Below are positions 34,801 to 46,614 of a stretch of DNA of 64,000 bases, piece after piece (the stretch's first letter is position 1; every line of letters begins with the position of its first letter). Source of the DNA: Gonocerus acuteangulatus (Eukaryota > Arthropoda > Insecta > Hemiptera > Coreidae). A model generated the notes under the pieces. It was given only the letters and a program-made list of their open reading frames with translations, did not search any database and was not told the origin of the DNA. The DNA is taken from positions 39,630,336 to 39,694,335 of the forward strand of contig OX328125.1 of NCBI GenBank assembly GCA_946811695.1. Reading direction: 5' to 3'. Made by a program: the position numbers and the translations under genes.

Positions 34801-35721
34801 CATATCACTTGTTGAGGTATTTGACTTTTAATAGTAGTTTTAATGAGGGCAGTGAAAACCAAATTCGAGAAATCAAAACTGGCTACTTTTATATGTGGAC
34901 CAGAGCGCCAATCAATCCTCACCACTTACTAGTACTACTCTGTGTCAGAAGAAATAAAAATAATCGTTTCTTTCACGATTTTTTTATCATTATGAGTGGT
35001 AAGCGCTTTTGGTAGCTACTCTGATCACCATCCGATCAAAATAAAACACTTATTTGTTGCAAATCAATAAACAAAGAATGTGTCGCTTGAAAAACCGATT
35101 TAATAGAGATTATTAAAATAGTTAATGAAACGCACCTGATGAAACTGATAAAAATCAGAACGAGGAAGTTGTTTTTATCAATAATCACGTATAATTGGAA
35201 TAATCTATCGTTAATGTTTATCAATCACGGTAAATCGTAATTAGTTTACACTCTTCAAGTGGAGTATAAATAAACATTACGGTAGACCTATATTTCCGCG
35301 ACTGCAGCACGAAGTGTTACCTTTTACAAGGAAGGAGTAACGGTAAGGGATGACTGGGAAAATAGTTTTTTCTCTACAAAGCATCGAATGGCACGTGCTC
35401 AGCTTTGACGAGACTGCGTGATGCAATGTCTCCCAGGTGTAGGAACGATAGATTCTACTGCGCCTTTTAAATCGCCTTTATATGAAGGACTCGGGATTTT
35501 GCAGAGAAAAGTTGTGTTACATGTATTTATTAGGCCATCTGTGAGATGTAATTTTTAAAAACTGTTTGCAATCTAATTTGCGAAATGTATATTCGAAGCG
35601 CCATACCGTTTAAATATTCTTAATTAATTTTCAATACTTCATCTATAATAACAAATTTTAAACGTTAATAGTTACTATAAAGTTTAAAGAAAAAAATTAA
35701 TTCAGAGTAACATTGAACTTT
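34801..35721. other. AT-rich stretch, nothing recognised
   Basis: No domain-bearing frame, no repeat family recognised. Confidence 0.4.
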
Positions 35722-35916
35722 AGGAAGGGGTTTACCATTGTTCTAGTGGCTAGCACACTAACATTCAAGTCCCACTTGTGGCGGGTTGCCTTTTAGCACT
35801 TTCCTCCGAAGGAAAGTAGCTATTGAGGTTGGACTCATGGCGGAATTTTTGAAAAATTTCTTCAAATCTTTATCGATCCTACCTAGTAGACACCGAAAAT
35901 GACCCCCGTTAAAATT

Positions 35917-35983
<67 letters not shown>

Positions 35984-35985
35984 GT
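35722..35985 (+). mobile_element. SINE-like family C with (TA)n tail
   Basis: Head TTCTAGTGGCTAGCAC, middle CCTCCGAAGGAAAGTAGC and TTGGACTCATG, end CCTAGTAGACACCGAAAATG, then a (TA)n array from 35920. Other partial copies followed by (TA)n are at 5820-5915 and 57850-58021. Confidence 0.65.
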
Positions 35986-35989
35986 GTGT

Positions 35990-36735
35990 CTGTTAACACG
36001 ATAGCGGCCAGAGTTTTTGTTTTTTCGTCACGAAACTTGGTATATAGCATTCAATTAGCAAACGATTGAACGAGTTCGTTAACCACCAAAGTCGGTCCAC
36101 CGGAAGGGAGGGTTTACCCCGAACCCAAAACACTAATTTGACCATGTCAGCCGTAATATTTGTTATATTTCAACGAAACTTGGCATTCGTAGTGATAATA
36201 TAAAGAGAAAAGTGAGATATAAAAATGAACTAAATCGGTTCATTAGGAGGGGGGGGGGGGGGGTTTACTCCGGACACACAATACCAATTCGCCACTACCA
36301 GCCGTGATTTATGGTATATTTCGACGAAACTCGGTATTCGTAGTGGTAATCCACAGGTAAATATGTGTTGTAAAAATAAACTAAATCGGTTCATTAGGAA
36401 GGGGGGGGGTTACTCCGGACCCACAATACCAATTCGCCACTACCAGCCGTGATTTTTGGTATATTTCGACGAAACTCGGTATTCGTAGTGGTAATCTACA
36501 GGTAAATATGTGTTGTAAAAGTAAACTAAATCGGTTCATTAGGAGGGGGGGGGGGGGGTTACTCCGGACCCAAATTCCTAATATACTCATACCGGTCGTA
36601 ATTTCTGCTGTATTGTAACGAAACGCGGTATACGTTGTGGGTAACTCATGAGAAAGAAGTGTTGTAAAAATGAGCTGAATCGGTTAATCGGAAAGGGGGG
36701 ATTTACTTTGTAATATATTTCAATAGAAAAGCCCG
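35990..36735 (+). repeat. Minisatellite of about 145-151 bp units with polyG runs
   Basis: Five units share CGACGAAACTCGGTATTCGT and CTAAATCGGTTCATTAGGA. The equivalent CGGTT words lie at 36093, 36236, 36387, 36532 and 36681. Three carry G runs of about 9-18 (near 36247, 36401, 36543). Unit 1 is the most diverged. Confidence 0.85.
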
Positions 36736-36739
36736 CCAG

Positions 36740-38560
36740 ACGTAGGTTCACAAAGCCGCCGCAAGGAGCGCTTTCTACCACTAGAGGGACTATATCCTGT
36801 TCCTGCGTTAGATCAAAATACGATAATATGAGGTTTTTTTTTGCATTTATTACGTAGAGTAGTAGGTACCATGTGTAAACATAACTCTGGAAGCAAATTA
36901 ATAATTGATCACTTACTCATTACAAATTTAAAAGAGATCTATTCAAGTTTTTATTTTATTTATGTAGGATATTTTAAGCAAATTGTTCTGGAAAGCAGTC
37001 TACACTACCCAAAATGATGGGAAGTGCTTAGTTATGCAGCTCCTGCGTGACGGACTTTTTTCAAAGAAGGGGCGCAAAAAAGGGTGACGACCAGTAGATA
37101 ACCCAGCTTTAATGGCCTAGAAACGTATGCACCTTAAAAAAAAACACAACAACATTCAAATAAGAAAAACTATGTTCTAAATTTTAAGGATTAAAATCTT
37201 ATACTGGATATGCGTATAAAACTCCAAAGAAATCAATAGGAGGAAAACTCCGGTAGACAGGCTTATCCCTTGTGTTGGAAAGTAAATATATTGCTGTTGA
37301 AACATTTTGTTACTTTTACTGGATACGTTACTGAAACACTCATCTTTCCTAAAGGAATTAGATTTCTGCAACAAATTGTCTAATGCACAGAGCTGCGACA
37401 GCAGTCATTGTAGGTTACCACAGATAAAAAATAAACAATGGTTTTATGCGCAGATAAATTGAAAAACTGATTTAACTGCTAAAATAATTAAAACAAGAAT
37501 AATGAAATAGGCGATAAACACATAAATGGAATTAATCTTAAAGCACATTTTCTCACGCTGAGATCCTTCAAGAAAAGCTGAATGAACATTTATTGTACTT
37601 TCTAATCGACACCAACCATTTAACAAAATATACAAAAAATGATCATGTCTGATAACAAAATAATCGTTTCATTACGGATCTCGTCTCTGAACGTAGCCAG
37701 AAGCCTACGTTATAGTTTGGATACATGTAAACATATCAGTGGTTACTAGCTGAAACATAACCAAATATTACCTATTTCCTTTTAAATGATCGAAAATATT
37801 GTATTTAAATTACATACATTCGATATAGGGCGTCAAAATATCAATGCAATAGATGCTTAGATGCCAATGTACGCAAAGCCAATGAAGTTACTTTTTCAAC
37901 ACGCGAATTTTGCCGACAAAAAACAGTTTTACGGTGTGGATTCTGCTGATTTACCTACACGCAATTTTTTACGTGCAAATAAGCAAATAGTACATGGAAT
38001 CTGGCGTCAACTATCTAGACATTTTGCATAAGAACAATATATTTCTGCCCAATTGTAATCAAATCCGGCCATTTCTCAGGAATCAAACGTATACATTTAT
38101 GAACGACTGGTATTTTCGTCCTTATGAGTCATGAAATGTCCTCATTTCTGGTCGGCACCTCCGGATCGCAACATCGGGTCGACTTCATAAACGGCATTTC
38201 GGTAGGTACCGACAACATAGCACCAAAACTATTGAGAATTCGTGAGTCGTTAATCTACCAACATCCCTATTACTCATGTTTGAGGGAGTGTCACGCACTT
38301 TACACTCACCGCTTACATTAGTATCCCAAAGCATTTCCGCATTATCGCTTCATTCAATGAAGTGTACCGGCTGAATATAATTAAAGAAGTGTTTTTAGTG
38401 GCTTATTTGTAAAGTATCAGACAGTAATAGAAAATCTTGTCCATTCGGTACCGATAGTACTCGTTGACCGGATTTTAAATCATACATGTAGTACTTGTAG
38501 ATTTCCATACTGTTCAATGTCTTGTAATCTTCTTCGTGTGTGTCAAATGGAGTTGGCAGA
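36740..38560. other. AT-rich stretch, nothing but a SINE end
   Basis: Apart from 37070-37148 I recognise nothing here; short frames are incidental. Confidence 0.4.
37070..37148 (+). repeat. Probable SINE-family 3' end with A tail
   Basis: TTTAATGGCCTAGAAACG, then ATGCACCTT and an A run, resembles the family A terminus. The upstream part, AGTAGATAACCCAGC, resembles family B, so it may be a mosaic. A weaker family A terminus is visible on the minus strand at 5090-5130. Confidence 0.45.
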
Positions 38561-38567
38561 CTTTTTT

Positions 38568-38727
38568 TTTTGTTTGTTTGTTTTTGATGGCGCATCAAGT
38601 TCTTTGCCATTAGCACCAGGCTGCCACCCTTCCTAAACATCCTTGGTGTGGAGGTAATTTTATCAGCGAGACCATCGCTGAAAAAATTCAACCCGCCACA
38701 GGCACTAAACCCCTGGGGGACCCCAAG
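38568..38727 (-). mobile_element. SINE family A copy, diverged, minus strand
   Basis: On the minus strand it reads GGGGTCCCCCAGGGGTTTAG at its head and GGTGCTAATGGCAAAG near its tail, followed by an A-rich CAAACAAACAAA tail. It supplies much of a 148-codon open frame (38841-38395) that I therefore do not call a gene. Confidence 0.7.
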
Positions 38728-38853
38728 TTGACAGAAGTTTCTCAGGGATTGTTCAGATCTTTTTACGCTCAGAACAGAATAGTGACTATATATATACATA
38801 TGAGAATTCTCGTTATAGGCGGAAGGTAAAAAAAACTTCACTACTCAGTTTCG

Positions 38854-39106
38854 CTAGCTTTATTTCTTCCCTGCATGTTTCACATCCATTTGGTGCCCCT
38901 TCAGGTGATAGTGTAATAAATATTAAAACTTACATCCCCAATTTGAGGGGTAGAACGCTCCTCGTCGTATGGACGCATTCTCGACGTGGCCCGACTAGTG
39001 GAAGGTTCTCCTCCTCAAGTGTGCCTGTAAGTTATTATATTTATAACACTTTTCCCTGAAGAGGCTCCAAAAGATTGCGAAACCTTCAGGATAGAAATGA
39101 AGCTAG
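38854..39106. repeat. 81-bp inverted repeat carrying CTGAAG...GAAAC motifs
   Basis: The 81-base arms at 38854-38934 and 39026-39106 are about three-quarters identical as reverse complements. Each arm contains CCTGAAG(A/G)GG followed about 15 bases later by GAAAC, the spacing of a hammerhead-type core. The loop is 91 bases. Confidence 0.7.
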
Positions 39107-39109
39107 AGA

Positions 39110-40090
39110 AACCAGCTTTCAAAGTTTATTAGGCAAAACACCCGGCTGAATCGGACCCAAGATGAAAAGAGAAGATTAGATGAAATTTGTGGACATACAG
39201 ATGAAAATACATCAAAAACCACCCGCTTCTGTTTGTAAAAGAAAAAAAAATACGAAGAAGATAAAGTTGTTGGAGTTACCGAGAAACCTAAACAAACACA
39301 TCTGTTCTGTTATTTCTGTAAGGATGTAATTTATTTGGAAAGGTTTGTGATGTAAGTTCGACCTCGAAGAATTTATAGCACTATGATGTTTCAACACGCA
39401 CTTCAAGGACTATAATTTGGATTAATGTTAGGTTTTGCTAATAGGCTAGTAAGTTGGGAGTAATAATAATACTGCTCTACTGTGAAAAATTCATGCTGCT
39501 AATTCATTAAAATAATTACTAACATCTTTTTCAATCACATATGATTTTTAAAACATCTTTGTAATACAGAAAATTAAATCGCGAGGCTGAGATTTGAGCT
39601 CAGAACCGTACTAAGCTTGGGCGAATTATGACTTTACTTTTGGAAAACGACAGGTCTTTGAAAAACAAATATTGAAATTTTTAGTTTAAAACTTGTCAAC
39701 GTATGAACCCCGAATTACCCTTTTTACACGAGATTGCCTCGCAAATCGCTTACCGGGCTTCCTTTTTCTTTTCAACATTAAATAAAATACTTCAAGGGTT
39801 ATGAATCGTGGATTTATAAAGATATATGACCTAATTCAACTCAAATGTAGACTTCTAAAATAACCGAGTGCTCCCCCCGACTCTGTCATAAACCTGATAT
39901 CAACTTAGGGATTGGAGCACAGCCCATAATATGTTGATACTTCATACCATACTTGAGTTTGTTTCCAAAAACAACCCATAAGACCAGCGTATATATTGGG
40001 AATATTATATTTCACGTTTAATTTAAATATTTTCCCAATCGTTATATTATTAAACAAAAAAAAAAAAAAATGAAAATCAAGTCACAGCAT
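39110..40090. other. Unassigned AT-rich stretch
   Basis: Holds an inverted family D-like word at 39588-39605 and an A run near 40055. No gene. Confidence 0.4.
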
Positions 40091-40196
40091 ATGTCCTGTG
40101 TATTATAAAATGGTTTAATAAATAAAGAATTTATATAAAAAAAAAGTAGATGTGTAGGGTGGCAAATAAATTAAGTAGATAAATCTCAAACACGTA

Positions 40197-40739
40197 TCAG
40201 GCTGTACCGTATAAAATGTCAGCTTTGGACTTAAAATGCCGATTTCCTTAAAATGTCTTGAAACTGTCGTGGCTCCTACTCCGAGTTCTTTGACATATTC
40301 CCTAGTGCTTTTTGAGGGACAAGCTTCAACCCTTTCTTTCAGGTGGTCATTGTCAAGCTTGGTTCTGGCCTTACTAGCTCCTCGTTGTCAAGGTCAAAAT
40401 TTCCACTTCGAAACCTGGAAAGCCACCGGTAAACAGTTCGTTCATTCACCGTTCCGTCCCCGAACGCCGTGTTAATGTTCATACACGCCTCAGCAGCGCT
40501 ATGACCGAGCTTAAATTCATAACGAAAAATAATACGGATTTCCGTTGAAGTCATAATTTAAGTTTTATTTTTTCTCAGAGGATCGTTCTCACAGTAAGCA
40601 AGTTACTGATTAAATAATAGGAATAAAAGAGCTTTAATTCTATATGAATAACAATAATGTTTGTAAATAATGAAATAAAAAAGGGAAAGGATTAAATCGC
40701 AAAGTAAACAAAACTGACATTTCATACGGCACAGCCTGA
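40197..40739 (-). mobile_element. Internally deleted mariner element with 26-bp TIRs
   Basis: Terminal inverted repeats at 40197-40222 and 40714-40739 match at 24 of 26 positions. They begin TCAGGCTGT and end AAATGTCAG, flanked on both sides by TA (40195-40196 and 40740-40741), the mariner target duplication. The 543-base interior encodes only the start of the transposase. Autonomous mariners are about 1.3 kb, so the catalytic DDD region is deleted and the element is non-autonomous. A paralogous empty site is visible at 48.7 kb. Confidence 0.9.
40225..40554 (-). pseudogene. Mariner transposase, N-terminal DNA-binding part only
   Basis: The frame from 40554 begins MTSTEIRIIFRYEFKLGHSA and continues with TVNERTVYRWLSRFRSGNFD, the first helix-turn-helix of mariner/SETMAR-type transposases. 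A single frameshift near 40380-40340 moves the rest into another frame, where TKLDNDHLKERVEACPS and VGATTVSRHFKEIG, the second helix-turn-helix, can be read. The sequence then runs directly into the terminal repeat, so the linker and the catalytic domain are absent. It could at most encode a terminal-repeat-binding peptide, and the frameshift makes that unlikely. Confidence 0.85.
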
Positions 40740-40744
40740 TATAA

Positions 40745-41522
40745 CCCCATAAGCGCAGATGGAGGATAGGATAGGATGTTTGTTTTATGGACAATAAACA
40801 GGAATATTATTATGCCCACCATAGATTATAAGTAATATGTTTATGTTAATAGTGTTCATACAGTCTTATTTTCTGTCTATTTTTAAAGTTAGTAGGTACA
40901 AATATCTAAATTATTATTATATAAGTACTTCATATCTATATTATCAAGCCCACTATTAAATAAAATTTTATATTGTATATTGAAATTAAGTTAGGAGTTG
41001 TTACATATTAATTAATTAATATAAATAGTCAACAAATAGGTTTAACATAATTATGGATTGAATGTAGAATTTTTTGTATGAAGCCATATTTCAATAATTC
41101 CTTTTATTTATTATCTCAAATAATTTAATAGTTTTTTCACACAAAATTGTGTTAATCGGGAACAAAGAGAATTTACCCCGCTCATCTTCAATAATTAATA
41201 AGTATTTTATCATTTAAGCTATTAAAAGTATTCTAGAGAAAAATCAATTAAAGCTATAAAGATGCTTAAGAATAGGGAAACTCGATGTCGAAGTCTATTA
41301 ATGGCTATTGCTATTACATCGTACTCCCTAAAAATTTGAGATGCTTATTATATAAGGGCTCATTTCAGATTAATTAATATATAAGAAAATATAAAAATAA
41401 ACTTACTAACTATATACAAAATAATAATGTGAAGTTCTAACAGAAAATTGAATAAAATTAAAAGCACAATAAATGCAAGTACGTATTATGAATAAACACA
41501 AAAAGTTGGTAAAATAAACATA

Positions 41523-41525
<3 letters not shown>
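40745..41525. other. Very AT-rich stretch, nothing recognised
   Basis: Begins with the right flank of the mariner target repeat (CCCATAAGCGCAG). No coding signal. Confidence 0.4.
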
Positions 41526-42292
<767 letters not shown>

Positions 42293-42299
42293 TTATGGT

Positions 42300-42399
42300 T
42301 GTTTACAGTTGCATACTTTAACTTAACTTGGTATGTATAAAATTGGTTCCTAACAGCATTACTGAGTTCTATTTACACATTTTTAACGAATATAAAAAT

Positions 42400-42440
<41 letters not shown>
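42300..42440 (-). repeat. 3' untranslated region of the I-like element with internal T run
   Basis: Between the ORF2 stop and the A(70) tract the element strand carries a T run of about 32 (plus-strand A run 42408-42439). Confidence 0.5.
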
Positions 42441-42441
<1 letters not shown>

Positions 42442-42528
42442 AAACTAGCTGCTGATTATATGATTAATTCTAATTACTTATTGTTGCTAAATGCTAATTA
42501 TATTAAGAGTCGACATGATATTTATAAT

Positions 42529-45500
42529 TTATAGTTTATTGAATAGAGATAGATGCTTCAGTAAAAGGATGATTTTATCTATTGCCTGGGGAGAGTCTTC
42601 TAAGGCCAATTTTATATTTCGAGGAACTCCGTATTCTTCAAATACAGACTGCTGAGAAGGACATTCTTCTATAAGGTGCAGAATTGAGAAAGGGACTTGA
42701 CATGTACCACATTGTGGTTGGGAATCCTTTGTTATTAAATGGACGTGGGTGAAATTTGTATGGCCTATACGTAGCCTGGTTGCCACCACCTCTTCCCTCC
42801 TATTGCTTCTGAAGGAGCTCTGCCATTTTCTTGGGAAGTCTTTTAGATTTCTCAATTTGTTCGTGGGGGGCACCTCTCCCCACATTGAGTCCCAACTCAG
42901 AGAGACCTTATTATTTAGCCACGTGCTCATGTCATTAGCTTCATAGATGTTGAGTTCAGGGCCTTCCATATGCGCAGCTTCTTTTGCTGCTTTATCAGCT
43001 GCCTCATTACCTGGTATTCCTGAGTGTGCTGGTATCCATAACATTTTAACTGATTTCTTTAGGTCATTTAGAATTTGTAGGTAAGAATAGATTTTATTTA
43101 TGATTAATTGCTGTTTTCGGGGGTTTTGTATACTTTGCAGGGCAGACAGGGAGTCAGAGCAGATCAAAAACTGTGTATGATTGCTATTTATGGAAATATA
43201 TAGAGCTGTACTTATTGCTTGGAGTTCGGCAGTATGTATAGAGGTGTATGGAGGTAGCTTATATTTCATCGTTAAATCTTCGTGGATTACTGCATACCCA
43301 ACATTTTCCTTATGTTTAGAACCATCCGTGTATATTTTTTTGTATCCTTGATGCTTATTTAAGTAGGAATATATTTTACCCATTTCATAATTAGTGTCTA
43401 GTGACCGGAATTTGCAATCAATTTTGGGAGGTTGGCTATTCCATGGCGCTGTTTCTTGAGTGATATCGGGCAGCTCCATTTGAATGTCATGTATATCAGT
43501 TGCCACTCGTCGATATCGAATACCAAGGGGTGCTGGGTGAGATGGTTTGTTGTCGTATAGTCTGGGGTGTTCTGGATGGAAAATGTAATTATATGCTGGA
43601 TTCCGGGGTTGTAGTTTGATTTTTGAGATATAGTTGTTCACCAATACTTGGCGTCGGAACACAAGTGGAGGGACAGAAGCTTCAGCGCATAAGCTAACAA
43701 TAGGGCTGGTTCTGAAGGCACCTGTTGCTAGCCTGATGCCTGTGTGGTGGATTGAATCAAGTAGTAATAGGAGGCTGGTTTTTGACGATGAATAGACTAC
43801 ACTCCCGTAGTCTATTTTGGATCTGATAATGCTATTGTAGAGAGTTAGCATGGATTTGCGGTCTGCGCCCCATGAAGTGTTGGATAGGACTCGCATGATT
43901 CTCAATCGTTGGGAGCATTGGTCTCTGACATTTAGAATATGGTTCTTCCAGGTTAGCCTCCTGTCAAATATTAGGCCCAGAAATTTAGCATCTTCATGGA
44001 AATTGAGAATGTCTCCATTTAAATATAATGTTGGATGTTGAGTAGGAGTTCGCTTCCTGGAAAACAAAACACACCTGGTCTTCTCGATGGAGAAACGAAG
44101 GTTGTTTTCCTTTACCCAGATTTGGAGATTATTTAATATATTTTGCAGAATTCGCTGAGCCCAATTCATACTTCTGAATTTCAGCAAAATTGTGAGGTCA
44201 TCTACGAACAGGAAATATTTTATGGATCTGGGAATTGATTGAGCTATTGAATTTATGGCTATGGCAAAGAGTGTACAGCTTAAAACGCTACCTTGAGGAA
44301 TACCAAAAAATGTTTCTTTGACATCGGAGACTTTATCCCTTATTCTGACTCGGATATATCTTCTTTCCAGAAAGCTTTTGATGAAATTACCTAAATTGCC
44401 CCTGACACCCCATGCGTAAAGCGCTTTTAAAATAGAGCTTCTGTTTATCGTGTCATACGCCTTTTCTAAATCAAAGAATATCCCTATTGCCTCCTGCTTT
44501 TGTATAAAAGTGTTGTATATTTCGGCCTCCATTGTGACTAGCCCATCAGTTGTAGACCTGCCTTTGCGAAACCCACATTGATTGTCTATTAGTAAGTTGT
44601 ATTTTTCAATCACCCACATTAGTCTTTTATTTATGATTTTTTCAAGTAATTTGGAGAAACAGCTGGTTAGTGAAATAGGCCTGTAACTATTGATTAAAAA
44701 TTTATCTTTTCCCGGTTTTAATATTGGGATGACTAGTGATTCTCTCCATTCGTCTGGGTAAATCGAAGTTTCCCAAATCCTATTTAGTATTTTTAGAAGT
44801 GTAGTTTTTGCGGGCAGGGGAAGGTTTTTTATCATTAGGTTATGGACTTCATCTTGACCTGGTGCTGAAGGTTTGAGCTCGTCTATTGCTTTATGTAGTT
44901 CCCATGGAGTTATTGGTTGGTTGTATTCATGTAGTTGAAGGCCTTCGGTTTCTATTGGATCTGAAAAGTCTATTTCTTGTGAAGTGGTGTTATCTACTTG
45001 ATCTGAAATGTGTGTATTTGAGATGGCTGCATAATGATTCGCAAAATCCTCTGCCAGAGCTTGATCATCACAGACTATTTCATCGTTTAGGTTAAGGATT
45101 GGGGTCTCTGATTTATACTTCCCTACCACGCTATGTATTTTCCTCCACACGTCTTTTATAGGTGTATGCATGTTAACTGATTCCAGGTAATGTATCCAAG
45201 AGTTTTTCTTTTTTTGTTTTACTAGATTCCTAGTTACGGCTTTTTGTTTTTTATAAGTTATTAGGTTTTCCATTGTAGAGTTGGATTGGAATTTACGTAG
45301 TGCAGAGTTTTTCCGGTTCACAGCGGCGCGGCATTCGTCATCGAACCATGGGGCGTGGTTTGGTTTTGGCAATCCTTTACTCTTCGGAATGGAATTTTCA
45401 GCTGACTGCACTACTATTTGTGTGAAGTTTTTAACGGATTCATGGTTGGTTTCCTGTATGTGATTAGTTATGTTACTTCGGAATTCGTCCCAATTAGCCT

Positions 45501-46197
45501 TTTCAATTATCCATCTTGGGTGATTTCTTGGCTGTCTTATTTCGTTATTGAATGATAATTTTATGGGGAAATGGTCACTGCCATATTGTTGGTGGCATAC
45601 CCCCCATGTCAAATGGTTTTCAAGATTTGGTGAAGAGAAAGCTAAATCTATTGCAGAAAGTGTTCCGGTCCTGGGGCATATGTAAGTCATGTCTCCTGTG
45701 TTTAGAAGATAAGAATCTGATAGGTCTATTATCCTTCGGAGTGTGTTCCCTCTTGAATTGACAACACCACAACTCCAGGATTGATGAGATCCATTCATAT
45801 CTCCTACTACGACATACGGAGGCGGAAGTTGGTTTATCAATTGTAGTAAAGCGGCTTCATTGATTCTTTCATTAGGTGGTAAGTATATGTTACATATCGT
45901 CATGTCCATCGGGAATTTTACTCTTACTGTAATAGCTTGTAACGGTGTGGCTATTTCAAGTTCTTCAGAATAAAGATGTCTTTTTATGGCAATGGCAACT
46001 CCTCCGTGGGCATGTTGGTCTTCTTCTATTTCTTTATCTCTTCGGTATACTCTGTAATCTTTGATGCTCAAGTTTATGTTTGGGGTGAGCTTGGTCTCCT
46101 GTAGGCATATTGCAGCTGGGTCAGAATCACTAAGGAGAATTTTCATTTCTTCGAACTGAGTTCTGATGCCGTTACAATTCCAGCTTATAATTGGCAT
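42529..46197 (-). CDS. Retrotransposon ORF2: endonuclease, reverse transcriptase, RNase H
   Basis: 1,222 residues, no internal stops. The apurinic-type endonuclease occupies about 1-215: SWNCNG (5-10), QETKL (33-37), GDMN (132-135), SDHF (207-210). The reverse transcriptase lies at about 430-760: PISL (507-510), FDLEKAYD with catalytic Asp576, GIPQGSVLS (632-640), and FVDD at 664-667 in place of the common FADD. RNase H lies at about 950-1075, with YTDGSK (Asp958), AEL (Glu991), CSD (Asp1015) and the GNEAADKAA box (about 1063). A Cys/His cluster, CGTC...H...C, is at 1163-1179. The enzyme would nick target DNA and copy element RNA by target-primed reverse transcription. The RNase H domain argues for I/R1/LOA-type clades over typical Jockey elements. 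All visible catalytic positions are present. Confidence 0.92.
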   Translation of the reverse strand: MPIISWNCNGIRTQFEEMKILLSDSDPAAICLQETKLTPNINLSIKDYRVYRRDKEIEEDQHAHGGVAIAIKRHLYSEELEIATPLQAITVRVKFPMDMTICNIYLPPNERINEAALLQLINQLPPPYVVVGDMNGSHQSWSCGVVNSRGNTLRRIIDLSDSYLLNTGDMTYICPRTGTLSAIDLAFSSPNLENHLTWGVCHQQYGSDHFPIKLSFNNEIRQPRNHPRWIIEKANWDEFRSNITNHIQETNHESVKNFTQIVVQSAENSIPKSKGLPKPNHAPWFDDECRAAVNRKNSALRKFQSNSTMENLITYKKQKAVTRNLVKQKKKNSWIHYLESVNMHTPIKDVWRKIHSVVGKYKSETPILNLNDEIVCDDQALAEDFANHYAAISNTHISDQVDNTTSQEIDFSDPIETEGLQLHEYNQPITPWELHKAIDELKPSAPGQDEVHNLMIKNLPLPAKTTLLKILNRIWETSIYPDEWRESLVIPILKPGKDKFLINSYRPISLTSCFSKLLEKIINKRLMWVIEKYNLLIDNQCGFRKGRSTTDGLVTMEAEIYNTFIQKQEAIGIFFDLEKAYDTINRSSILKALYAWGVRGNLGNFIKSFLERRYIRVRIRDKVSDVKETFFGIPQGSVLSCTLFAIAINSIAQSIPRSIKYFLFVDDLTILLKFRSMNWAQRILQNILNNLQIWVKENNLRFSIEKTRCVLFSRKRTPTQHPTLYLNGDILNFHEDAKFLGLIFDRRLTWKNHILNVRDQCSQRLRIMRVLSNTSWGADRKSMLTLYNSIIRSKIDYGSVVYSSSKTSLLLLLDSIHHTGIRLATGAFRTSPIVSLCAEASVPPLVFRRQVLVNNYISKIKLQPRNPAYNYIFHPEHPRLYDNKPSHPAPLGIRYRRVATDIHDIQMELPDITQETAPWNSQPPKIDCKFRSLDTNYEMGKIYSYLNKHQGYKKIYTDGSKHKENVGYAVIHEDLTMKYKLPPYTSIHTAELQAISTALYISINSNHTQFLICSDSLSALQSIQNPRKQQLIINKIYSYLQILNDLKKSVKMLWIPAHSGIPGNEAADKAAKEAAHMEGPELNIYEANDMSTWLNNKVSLSWDSMWGEVPPTNKLRNLKDFPRKWQSSFRSNRREEVVATRLRIGHTNFTHVHLITKDSQPQCGTCQVPFSILHLIEECPSQQSVFEEYGVPRNIKLALEDSPQAIDKIILLLKHLSLFNKL

Positions 46198-46614
46198 GAT
46201 TTTTGCATGGCGTGTCTACCTAACAGATAATAATCTAACGCAGAAATTTTATACCTAGTACTTATTAAAAATGAGTAGCTCCTTATTTTTGCTAAAGCTT
46301 CATTGTTACAATTGTAATATTTTATCTTAAAATACCATAGGTATGTTCTGTTAATAGTATTTATTTTGTGAGTATTTAATGTCGGAATTGCATATGATGA
46401 GACTTTTGTTTGTGCGAATGATATATAACAAGTATAGGGCCCAGAAAGAATTAAAGTAACTGTGCTTGGAGTAATAAGATTATTTAAAGATAATGTGTGA
46501 AATATGAAATATATATACAGATGATATCTGATAAGCGCATGTTCCATTAATTTGTAAGTTAAATGTTTAATTATGTATGAGTAAGAAAGCAATTTTTGTT
46601 TCATCATAATAGAG
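46198..46614 (-). other. Inter-ORF spacer of the non-LTR retrotransposon
   Basis: 417 AT-rich bases between the ORF1 stop and the ORF2 start. An open frame of 156 codons crosses it but shows no recognisable domain and has AT-driven composition. Spacers of several hundred bases also occur in Drosophila I factors. ORF2 may be reached by reinitiation; this is inference. Confidence 0.6.

Noticed and set aside
35990..36735. CRISPR-like regular spacing
   Set aside because: Units of about 148 bp repeat throughout their length with no distinct spacers; this is a eukaryotic minisatellite.
38395..38841. 148-codon minus-strand open frame
   Set aside because: Much of it runs through a SINE family A copy and its A-rich tail; no domain and no splice or start context supports a gene.
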